From NCBI GenBank assembly GCA_002751075.1, contig NAOQ01000369.1:57273-76063 (forward strand): a stretch of 18,791 nucleotides of DNA, read 5' to 3'. The DNA is from Ichthyophonus hoferi. Its lineage: Eukaryota; Opisthokonta; Ichthyosporea; Ichthyophonida; Ichthyophonidae. Positions 10,161 to 18,791 of the stretch are shown in pieces. Both the position numbers and the translations under genes were made by a program. How positions within the stretch are numbered: the first letter of the stretch is position 1; every line of letters starts with the position of its first letter. Below the pieces are notes generated by a model. The model searched no databases and was not told the origin of the DNA. It was given only the letters and a program-made list of their open reading frames with translations.

Positions 10161-13100
10161 TCATCTTGCCACTAAGCTCCACCCACCATGACCATCTAAA
10201 TGTAAAACTCTTTGATGGAACTGATGGTACATATTGGGTTAGTATGGATATAGTGATTTGTGGATGTAGTGGTAACATTAATACAGTTAAATTATATCTA
10301 TGCATGGCAAACATAACTGCGTATACAACATAAACAAGATCACTATAGTTATAATTTTCTAATTAATTAATTAATTAATTAATGCTGGGTTCTGAAATAT
10401 TCCATTTAAAAAATGCAATATTTGGAATGTATAAAAAAAACTTTGTTTGAGAGAGACTTTGATTTTTGATTCCATAAGGATACTGAATAAAGGTTGTATA
10501 GATTTTACTTTAGGTCCTCCGCTTGAAATAATCAGCTGCTGCTCTGAACATGGAGGAGAGAACTACGACACAGGCTAAAATCATCAATGCCTATTATGAT
10601 TATGCAATTGGAAGCAATCTAAAGGGTGTATATGGCATGACAATCAATATTTTCACTTGTTATATTTTAAATTTTTAACATTGTGTTGTACATGTTTTGG
10701 CATATATAATATGTGGTAATGGATTATAATATAATATTTAAATGGTTCATAGCTCTTGGAGAATATAAATATACAAATATTTAATTTCTTTATCCAATAC
10801 CTGTAGTATATTTAGGCTTAAGGGTGGAAGTGGACTTTTAAAAATATAATACATCCTTATCTCTACATACCTTGTATAGGGTAGACCTATGCGCCACACT
10901 AATCAAGGTTATAGCCATATTTACACAGTGCTCATAGAGTATTGTCTCTGTTTCTTCATCTAGGGAGCTTGTTGCTTCATCCAGAGCTTTATAATGACAT
11001 TAAAATTAAATGAAGAATGGGATGGATCATAGACTAAAGCACATAGATACAGATAATCGGATGGTATGAGAAGATTAGATATGTGATTGACATTCTAGTG
11101 GACGTGAAGTATTGTTCCAATAATGATTAGTACAATGTCATTTTCTTTCCATGGCTGTCAATCAGCCTTCATTCACTTCTATCTGTCTCATATAATAAAT
11201 ATTTTGTCACTTATTTCTGTCTAAATTAGTGTTTATATCTCTGTATTTGTTGTTTATTTTTCTGTTTATTTATACATAACTCTTATTTATTTCTCTCCAC
11301 ACATACATGCAATATACACAATATCTCAATCTATTTATATCAATTTTCCCATATTCATTGCTTCCTTAATATATAATACTAATACCTACCAGCAATTCTT
11401 GGATGATGAAAATACAATCGTGCAAATGAAATCAATTGGATCTGCCCAGGGGATAAAATATTATACCAGTTGTCTATTGGCTGATCAATACCTGTAGTAG
11501 TTTTAGCATATCCAATTATGTTAGTGAAATTTTAAAATAATGCTACACTATCCCTCCTATTCAAAAATATATGGCCTATTTATGTATGTACATCCTTTGA
11601 AGACATCTAAATACCTAAATATATAACTGGGTTATATCATTGTTTAATATAATGTAATATAATATAATATGACAATAAAATCCAATAAAATGTATTGCAA
11701 TATAACGTAATATAATACAATATAATATATTGTAGCATAATATAATATAATATGAAATTTAGCTGTGTGATCATAACCATATATAGCATATACAGACAGT
11801 ATTTATTGGTCTAGTCTTCAGCAACACATAAAGAATTTTAATTAAAGAGGTGAAAGGGGAATGAACGGTGGAAGATAAAAGTATGAAATTATGTAGTGTC
11901 AGTATGTCAATTCAAGTACATTTTCAACATATATATGTATGTTTATATGGAGTAGAGAGTAAAAAATAAAGAAAGAGAAAATTAATATATATCCGTAGGC
12001 TTATATGTGTACATATATTAATACTATTTAAATAAACAGTATGAAGCCATTTTTGTGTGCTTATATATTGTAGAGGTGGAAAAGGAGTCATGACCTACCA
12101 CCAATCCTATCTACAATGTCATCTAATTGGGCGAGGCAAATGGCTTTTTTGACTTCATAATCATCTGTTATTGCATCTAATAATATATGTATGTGATATC
12201 AGATATAAGATAAGAGCGCATAAATGTGTATTTGTATGTATATATATATATGCATATATGTACGTATGTACAGATATGCATGTGTGTATGTGTGTAGTTG
12301 TATATATATAGTATCTTTCAAAATTTATTCATATATTTATTTCTATTCTCCTGTACTGTTTTGCATCTGTTACCATTGATATGTTCATATTGCTATATTT
12401 TCTTATGCTATGTGTATATAAATATATGCTAGCTCACCATTCGTGCAACCAACAAAATCAAGGTATTATATTTTAATCCACATTTACAACAACCTAAATA
12501 TTTCTTATTAAAACTTTTGTTTGTACTCCTGTTACGTTTTATGTTCAACGCATATATATGTGTGGATGTGTATTTTTATATCTATGTCCAAATATATTAT
12601 GTGAATAATCCGAAGCTATTATAAATATTGTTTAACATAGGCCACCTTGGAGAGCGGTCTTAGGATAAACTATCAAACTTTTAAGGGTGCCACATGACAG
12701 GAAGGGCCTCTGGGGAAGAACGAAAAGAGGATGTGATTGGTGAAATGAAATCCCCCCTGATTGATTTTTACAGTTAGTGTGATTATTTAATTGGATAAAA
12801 ATATATTTTTGGCCAAATAATTACCAAATATGGAGAAATTATATACACTTAGGAGAGAATTAAAAAACAATATAGATAGTTATATGTATATTTTGATATG
12901 AGCATTCCAATGTGTGTCTATATATATATTATTTATATTTTTCTCTCTTGGATGATTAATTCATACACATCTCTACAGCAGTAAAAGTGCACACCATTAT
13001 TTGGAATCCATAGTCCAGTAATCACACGTAGAAGAGATGTCTTTCCAGCACCTATAGTATAGTTAAGATAAAATTTAAAAAATTATTTATAATTGGTTTA

Positions 13101-16100
13101 TTAGAAGACATAAAACTGTAGAAATAGAAATTTGAAAGTAGGAAGCAACGAGATGATTGTATAGCGATATATCCCTGAATGATACCGAGTCTTATAATAT
13201 ATTTAAATCCTGTCTACCCAATTACATAGATCAAACCGGCAAAGGTTTTATAATATATATAAGATACAATTGAATAGGCTACATATAGTAGGTCTAATAA
13301 TAGATAACCATTTATAGCACACATATGGCCTGATCAATAGAATAAAACAAATAGAGGAGAGTAGAGGGGGGTGAACTTGCCACTGGGTCCAGTAATAATA
13401 ATAGACGATCTACTGTGGACTACCAGATTAAGATCTGGTATAGATGAATATAGGCATAGATGGATGAATGTATGTAAGTATGTGTGTATGTATGTACGTA
13501 TGTATGTATGTCTGTCTATCTGTCTGTATGTATGTATGTATGTATTATATATAGATACGTATATGAGTATGTGTGCGGAGTGAAGGAACATGGGCCAAAG
13601 TCAAATTATTAATAATAACTATATATATGGGTCACAATAGGAAATTTACAGAAAGATGGAAGTGTATATATATATATAACATAGGTGCGACTAAACTGAT
13701 CTTGCTTTCCCATTCTCACTAAAATGAATGATTAAAATGAAAGGTATATATAACTATATGTAAATTGAAATAGATAAAATAATATATAGTATGGCCTAAA
13801 AATACCTTTGACTAATAAGCATTTGTCATCACCATTGTCATAGGATAGGCCATTAATATCCAATAACAGATCATTGCATGGTAGGGTGTCAATCATATCT
13901 TCCATGCTTTCAGGCGGCTCACTCTCATTACATATTTTCATATTATACCTATGTGTAATTGGTTGTAGAAGTAAGATATAGAAGTATACGATTTGATAAC
14001 TTTATATATTAATAAAAGCCATTTACCAATGATAAAGTAATTGAACGACATAAAGACTAAAGATCTACTCAAAAAAGATGAAATTAATTTCCATGCTATA
14101 TGTTTATTGGAGAGAAATATATCCTTATATATATAAAAACATGGGTACCAATGGGAGATTTGAATTAGTCAGAAACGTGGACGGAGGCAGTAATACTATT
14201 GGTCATTAATTTAAACACTTTGGCATTAATTGTAATTGGACACATATATATCCATATATATATAACGAGCAATGGAAGCCTAGCCCTAATAAGATAAATA
14301 ATGATATGATGGGAGGACATTTAATGTTAACTAGGGCAAATATTTTGTAAATAGGCTGCACTGTATGATATTTATTTACCCAATAACTAAGTAATAAATA
14401 AAATGTCCTGGTTGACGTCGTTAAGTGCCATTAACCAATTAAAACCTGGTTAGTACTATATCCTACTCAACTATTGTTGAACTATGTTGGCGCTAAATAC
14501 TTTGCTTGGTTAAACACAGAAAGATTTTCAATCAAATACAAATTCCGTTGACTATAAGCTTAACATTGCATTAAACGTTACCTATGTGGTAAATCTATCG
14601 ATTTGTTCTTAATATGAAACACATATGCTACAATTATAAAATAATATATATATATATATATATATATGTAATGCATAATATTCCAACAAAAAAGTAAGCT
14701 AACTTTAAATCATAGATGACAACACAAATAACCAACAAAGATATATATATGCAAGTGTTTGTGTGTGTGATTATATATATATATATATATATATGTACTT
14801 GTGTGTACTTGTGTACCTATCACTTGAGTAATATTACAAGTTATTTCATCTTACCTCAAAGGACTATACTCGTCAATCTTGTCTCTATTGTCTGCAACCT
14901 AAACCAAGTGAGAGATAGTGATTGGATGGAAATGAGCAATAAGAGTTACTTAAAATTGGTAAACAATGTTAGTAAGAAGCAATATAAGAAGGGGTATATA
15001 TATATACTGGGCACTGTAAGAATACCAAATATTCTTTTTAACCAGTAATCTATAGGCGTTAAAGGTTTGCTTTAAAAGTAATGAGTATTAGTACATGCAC
15101 TGAATAAGAAAAAATGAAAAATAAACTAATTACTGGAGGGGTGATAAATACTAAGTTAATGTAGTATCTAATTAACCAATTAAAATAAAAACCTCCATTG
15201 ACTTCTAGGAATATAAATTAATATTACACATTTGACACTGGTCATTACATTGCCTGGTCAGAAGTTTGTATATATAGTTAAACCACCAACGGTATTCTTT
15301 GGGTCTTCATCTATAAGTCAATAGAAACTCTGTACTATTACTAATAATAATTCATATTAATGCATTCTCTCCTTTTCTTTATCTATCTCCCTTTGCTCAT
15401 TATAAAGTATACAAACTTTCAATTCACCAACACCGCAACCAATAGGCAATAAAGCCCATAATACTTCTCTTCTTTTTACTTCTTCTAAATATTAGACTTA
15501 ACTGGGTACTGGTTTCTTCCTACAGCATGACTACTTATGGACTCTAGTCATACATTATTATTTAAAACCAGATTTTAAAAATTCAGCCAAGTCCAATAGT
15601 TTAATGTAATAATATTTTAATATTAGAAATATAGATAGATGCTTTTGATAGGTTAGTACTAAAGCTTGCCTTACCTCGATAAAACTACTGCAACCACAAT
15701 TGGTAATAATAACCAATGATCAAGAACCAATTGTAATATACAATAGTGATGTAGCACCAATTGCTTACCTCTAATAGTTCGGCTATACGATGGGTGTAGC
15801 CCGCTAGTAGGGAGAGTTCACCACATAAATCTAGAAAGGTGGAGAAACAGTTGACAAGATACATGGACACAAAGGTGTACTGAGTGAGTTAGAAAGAATA
15901 ATGAGTGAAGAGGTGGTAAAGACTTGGTATCAATGAAAGAGGATAAATGATGGGGAGGGAGAGAGGGGGAGAGGGAAGTGATGAAGTATAATAGGGCGTG
16001 CAACCTTATTACGTACCTTTCCCTATATGTCGCATAGACTTAGTAATTTCATTTTCAATATTAGATATACTTCACCACTCCTAAACAATACATACATATT

Positions 16101-17934
16101 CTGTACTGAAAATAAACCATGGTTGAACAACCTATAAAAATAAAGAGCATATACCATTTAGAGAAAGTTATGAAGAGAAAGACACTAGTAGATAATATAT
16201 ACATAAAAGCATAATCGTAATAATACAATTACCTTACTAATCTGAGATGACATATCAGCTATGGAGAGATCATTAAAATTGCCATTGAAAACTGGAATAC
16301 TTACAACTAAGTAAGAGAGAATACTTCCAAAATAGTCGATAAAATTGGTAGATGCTGTTGGTTGGTAGGGTGGTGGGAGGCAATTGGATTGGTCAAAAGA
16401 TATAAAAGAGGGGAGGATAATCATTGGTTATAATTGAGTAAATTGATTGGTACACTGCACATCACATATAAATAACATGCAAGTAAGGGGATGAAGAAAA
16501 AAAACTACTCTTTACAGTATGTATATGATTAGTTACCAAAGACTTATTATCACATATTCTAAATTTTATCCTTTTAAAGTGCAAGTATGTATTGCTTAGT
16601 GAACCCATCGGTTCACACTAATCAGAGTATATAAGTCACCAATACCCTTGTTATGTTATAATTGTCAGGTGACCTATTATACCTATTTTGTCATTCTATT
16701 TGTCCCCTCCATATACTTACCAATATATATTTACCAACCTATCTGAATATCTTACTTCTTTTAATTTCTCCCACCATGCATACACATTACATCACCTACT
16801 TTTGAGAAAGAATGATCGATTGATCACATTTGTCTGTGTGGAGATTAAAGTGGATAATCGATTATTCACCTCTATCCTTTCTCTCTCTTCCCCTCTTAGT
16901 AAGGCTAGTGCCTCAGCATTTATACGAAGACGAACATGGTGGTATCTGATAGGTTACATGTCATACCATTAGCAATATCAATTGAAAAAGTGTTTACAAC
17001 AAGACAATTTCATTCATCCTGTGCCATGCATGCGGTGCGGATTGGTCATAAATGATTAACTAATCTTAATATAGAGCAATATATATTGAAGTAGTGGTAG
17101 TTAAATAAAGTAAACTACTAAATATCTGGATTTATTTCTGATGCGTTATTTCTTGATAACAAACTTTTAATATTATTGAACCAATAAAAGGTAGATATCT
17201 CTATCTACAAAAAATGTGAGAACAATACATAGTCATACGGGTTTTAAAAACATATAAGATGTTTTAAGTGATTAAAATATTAGAAACCCTTATTGTATAT
17301 ATCGTGTTAAGAGATGGTTTCTCGTTAAACAGACCATATTTATAATTACAATACCTGGAAATGTGAGTATTTCCAACCCAATACTATGCTAATAAACATT
17401 TATAATCTATTGATGCCCTTATCTAGTCCATGTTTAGAACATTGTTAACGTCCAAACAGAAATACTAGAAAACGATACCAAGGCACCTATTTCAAGTTCA
17501 CACAGACACACCTAAAGTTTCCTTCCTTCTTCTCTTGTAGATAGGTGAGCCTAGTGATTGGTCCCATAAAAAGGCGGTTTAATCCTGCCCCCCCAAATAA
17601 ATAGCCAATTACCGATATTGGCCCTATCCACCCTGTCACTCTAACTGTGGCCACCATATAGTAGGCTTAGATGTATTAGATGTACGTGTATAGGTGGGTA
17701 GGCATGTATGTATGTATGTATGTATGTATGTATGTATGTATAGATATTTATTAGTTATATATATATATATATTATTGGTATACAAAACATATATAAATAT
17801 GTGTGACTATTACAGTTATAATAGGAGATATAAAGCACACAAATAATTTTCCAATAATACAAAGAGAAGATAATCGAAGAAAGCAAAGAAATAAATCAAT
17901 CATAGTTGCATATATACATACATACATACATACA

Positions 17935-17970
<36 letters not shown>

Positions 17971-18211
17971 TTATATAATAAGATGTGTGTATACATGGCA
18001 ATATATTACCCATGGTAAATGGTAGAACGATACCCTTAGCCAGTATGTTTGCATACGTGTCACAGAATAGCTTCGTATCATTGGCGATGCGTTGATCACT
18101 ATTGGTTACAAAGCAGTTAGATATGTTCGTGTAGAGGTTATGATTAGAGAGTGAAGGAGGGTCGCAATTGGGCAAATATATAAGGTAGGCATTGCATCCA
18201 TAGGCCATCGG
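10161..18211 (-). CDS. ABCD4: ABCD4-type ABC half-transporter (lysosomal cobalamin exporter family), 14 exons, 505 residues, N terminus uncertain
   Basis: Exons in transcript order: 18211-18010, 17665-17512, 16945-16800, 16354-16233, 15879-15769, 14898-14855, 13948-13806, 13434-13381, 13051-12977, 12756-12646, 12176-12099, 11491-11390, 10986-10871, 10220-10161. All phases agree; the total is 1518 nt including TGA. ABCD4-specific matches include NSDQRI, TGWIGPISVIGYL, RLRINAEA, NFIDYFGSILSYLVVSIPVF, LAGYTHRIAELL, NWYNILSPGQ and FHQRVLHLDGHGGWSLVAR at the C terminus. Family role: in animals ABCD4 sits in the lysosomal membrane with LMBD1 and exports cobalamin; human deficiency is cblJ. Human ABCD4 is 606 residues, so roughly the first 100 (including TM1 and TM2) are absent here. 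The first exon could start at ATG 18208-18206 or continue from exons outside the window. Bacterial SbmA/BacA-like proteins and peroxisomal ABCD1-3 share the fold, but the motifs fit ABCD4 best. Confidence 0.92.
10361..10383. repeat. (AATT)n run in the last ABCD4 intron
   Basis: Five to six perfect AATT units, a self-complementary tetranucleotide repeat. Confidence 0.8.
11492..12098 (-). other. ABCD4 intron with TAATA-rich repeat, no gene
   Basis: The 607-nt intron holds an imperfect TAATATAATA/AATATA repeat at about 11648-11755. No open frame or element is seen. Other long ABCD4 introns without visible content are 10221-10870, 10987-11389, 13435-13805, 15880-16232, 16355-16799 and 16946-17511. 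Confidence 0.6.
12222..12310. repeat. TATGTA/TATATG simple repeat in an ABCD4 intron
   Basis: Mixed TATA, ATGT and TGTG units within the intron at 12177-12645. They resemble the ATGT microsatellites of the left gene. Confidence 0.7.
13052..13380 (-). other. GC-AG intron inside the Walker A codons of ABCD4
   Basis: The upstream exon ends CCCAGTG and the intron opens GCAAGT. The intron closes CCTATAG, and GTGCTGGAAAGACA follows. Only this boundary restores GPSG/AGKTS in frame: a glycine codon is split 1+2. The nearby GT (in CAAGTTC) would break the frame. GCAAGT after a G is the usual context of the minor GC-AG class of U2 introns. All other introns in the two genes are GT-AG. Confidence 0.85.
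13463..13548. repeat. (ATGT)n/(TCTG)n microsatellite in an ABCD4 intron
   Basis: ATGT runs flank a short TCTG block. The tract sits within the intron at 13435-13805, about 30 nt from the exon at 13381-13434. The overlapping frames on both strands are repeat translations fused to that exon. Confidence 0.8.
13949..14854 (-). other. Longest ABCD4 intron (906 nt) with (TA)n tracts
   Basis: It carries a (TA)n run at about 14643-14668 and a second at about 14770-14794. A + strand frame crosses the second and the neighbouring exon but is only a shadow. Several TTAACCAATTA-like words occur near 14440. No gene is seen. The adjacent 870-nt intron (14899-15768) is similarly plain. Confidence 0.6.
14855..14898 (-). 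other. 44-nt micro-exon of ABCD4 (linker)
   Basis: It encodes VADNRDKIDEYSPL plus two bases of an arginine codon, linking AELLE of the membrane domain to RYNMKICNE before the nucleotide-binding domain. An alternative acceptor 7 nt downstream (TTGCAG) would read into a stop, so TTTAG is chosen. It starts in phase 0 and ends in phase 2, exactly as both neighbours require. The sequence itself is not conserved. Confidence 0.7.
17703..17742. repeat. (ATGT)n microsatellite
   Basis: About ten near-perfect ATGT units. No coding content. Confidence 0.9.
17908..17970. repeat. (ACAT)n microsatellite with TA tail
   Basis: About twelve perfect ACAT units ending in TATATATA. Frames across it on either strand are repeat translations. 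Confidence 0.9.
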
Positions 18212-18689
18212 CTATAGGCGGAATAAAGAGATAGCAGCGTATAAATGTATGTATTTATGGTAGGGGCCGGGGAAATGCTGCCGGATGTTTGCATAAATGG
18301 TTGCTAAAATAGACCTACCTATTGAAACACCAGAAATTATAAAATTAAATACTGGGAAGGTGACCCGTATATATATAATAGATACATACTGTTATACTAT
18401 TATATTACTATGCTATTTTACTATTACATATATATACTATTATATTACTATACTATTATGCATACATACTATGATACTATACATACATATTATTATGCTA
18501 ATGTTATACCATTATACTATTATACTAATATATTATTACACTAATATATTATTACACTATTATACTATGATATTAATATACTACTACACTATTACACTAT
18601 TATACTATTATACTATTGTACAATAATAATAATACTATTTTACTACTACATTATCATACCAACGTACTATTACACTCCTATGTTATCTG
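18212..18689. other. Region upstream of the first recognised ABCD4 exon; tact/tata-rich repeat, no gene seen
   Basis: From about 18385 to 18660 the sequence is an imperfect TACTATTATAC-type repeat that gives a tyrosine/isoleucine-rich spurious + strand frame. 18212-18365 is less repetitive but holds no ABCD4 exon that I could join in phase. The nearest minus-strand donors (CAATAG/GTAGGT) would put a stop in frame. The missing N terminus probably lies beyond base 18791, unless the ATG at 18208 is the real start. Confidence 0.6.
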
Positions 18690-18724
18690 GTATACATACA
18701 TACATACATACATATATACATACA

Positions 18725-18755
<31 letters not shown>

Positions 18756-18791
18756 CATACATACATACATACATACATACATACATACATA
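18690..18791. repeat. (ACAT)n microsatellite running off the window end
   Basis: Near-perfect ACAT units with one TATA and one TTAC interruption. It reaches the last base, so its full length is unknown. Confidence 0.9.

Larger units (their letters stand above)
10161..13948 (-). other. ABCD4 nucleotide-binding domain, residues about 270-505
   Basis: All ATPase motifs are present and look intact. Walker A is GPSGAGKTS (Lys 329). The Q-loop is FVLPQRPF (Gln 366). The signature is LSPGQ (426-430), where most ABC proteins have LSGGQ and human ABCD4 has LSPGE. Walker B and the D-loop are AALDEATSSLDEE (Asp 450, Glu 451), and the H-loop is SVAHRST (His 480). An acidic linker with NESEPPESMEDMID precedes the domain where vertebrates have an unrelated linker. 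One domain per polypeptide implies a half-transporter that must dimerise. Confidence 0.9.
17666..18009 (-). other. ABCD4 intron holding two opposed tetranucleotide microsatellites
   Basis: An (ATGT)n tract at 17703-17742 and an (ACAT)n tract at 17908-17962 lie in opposite orientation about 165 nt apart. They are reverse complements and could pair in the pre-mRNA. A (TA)n run at about 17755-17773 lies between them. Confidence 0.8.
15769..18211 (-). other. ABCD4 membrane domain (ABC_membrane_2 type), residues 1-245
   Basis: Five exons. Residues about 45-67 hold DQRIANDTKLFCDTYANILA, the conserved NPDQRI cytosolic loop. Hydrophobic segments follow at KGIVLPFTM-AYYMVATV, TGWIGPISVIGYLFGGAG, FFLKTSTNFIDYFGSILSYL-VVSIPVF and YTFVSMYLVNCFSTFLDLC. 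The block LNRLFMGPITRLTYLQEKKE followed by GNFR matches human [20 protein letters not shown] then DFR. LAGYTHRIAELLE ends the domain, as in human AGYTHRIGQL. TM numbering from 3 to 6 is inferred from the human protein. The first 35 or so residues (after the acceptor CCTATAG) align poorly with the family, so that exon boundary is the weakest part of the model. Confidence 0.8.

Noticed and set aside
10500-10640. Candidate last exon of ABCD4
   Set aside because: No frame here resembles the C terminus; FHQRVLHLDGHGGWSLVAR at 10220-10161 matches and splices in phase 0.
14716-15048. 110-codon + strand frame
   Set aside because: It crosses a (TA)n tract and the antisense of the 44-nt ABCD4 exon; the product is repeat-derived and unlike any family I know.
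17512-17653. Acceptor GCCACAG within the second ABCD4 exon
   Set aside because: Phase would fit, but it deletes residues AYYMVAT, which align with VYYTYQC of human ABCD4; the CTAAG acceptor keeps them.
18010-18098. Starting the first ABCD4 exon at the AATAG acceptor (18099-18100)
   Set aside because: Residues VTNS just upstream match the conserved N-P-DQRI motif, so the exon must begin earlier; the only other AG upstream is CCTATAG at 18212-18213.
18297-18626. 109-codon + strand frame ending in tyrosine/isoleucine repeats
   Set aside because: Most of it translates the TACTATTA-type repeat; the non-repeat front is antisense to the ABCD4 upstream region and has no recognisable domain.
17900-18791. 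Regularly spaced repeats that might suggest a CRISPR array
   Set aside because: They are tetranucleotide and AT-rich microsatellites without spacers, in a spliced eukaryotic genome.
1-18791. Transposons, virus-like elements, tRNA and rRNA genes
   Set aside because: No reverse transcriptase, integrase, transposase or capsid-like frames, no long terminal or inverted repeats with target duplications, and no cloverleaf or rRNA signature were seen by eye.

Overview
This is an AT-rich, intron-dense eukaryotic window that uses the standard genetic code. It carries two conserved protein-coding genes, tail to tail, both reconstructed by following splice sites, reading phase and recalled family sequence. 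The left gene (+ strand, 48-7474) is the 3' part of a BIG1/BIG2/Sec7-type large ARF guanine-nucleotide exchange factor. Fifteen exons join in phase into 600 C-terminal residues and a stop. The right gene (- strand, 18211-10161) is an ABCD4-type ABC half-transporter. Fourteen exons give 505 residues covering most of the membrane domain, the whole nucleotide-binding domain and the true C terminus. No Sec7 catalytic domain is in view; it must lie upstream of base 1.

Layout: 1-47 is the end of an intron. 48-7474 holds the BIG exons (48-278 nt) with introns of 134-857 nt. 7475-10160 separates the two genes. It is mostly plain AT-rich sequence, but 9203-9681 holds two open, coding-like stretches on the + strand with a C2-domain flavour. 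10161-18211 holds the ABCD4 exons (44-202 nt) with introns of 220-906 nt, one of which is a GC-AG intron that splits the Walker A codons. 18212-18791 is low-complexity DNA made of tact/tata-type repeats and an (ACAT)n microsatellite. Tetranucleotide ATGT/ACAT microsatellites recur in introns of both genes.

Organism: dense introns (about 15 in a 600-codon stretch), a metazoan-like ABCD4 and a moderately divergent BIG suggest an AT-rich opisthokont, perhaps an early animal or a unicellular relative of animals. That is inference; the window alone does not fix the taxon. I saw no rRNA, tRNA, CRISPR, recognisable transposon or virus-derived element.

The two proteins are not known to share a pathway. 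BIG proteins activate ARF GTPases at the trans-Golgi and endosomes. ABCD4 works in lysosomal cobalamin export in animals. Both belong to endomembrane biology, but their adjacency looks incidental.
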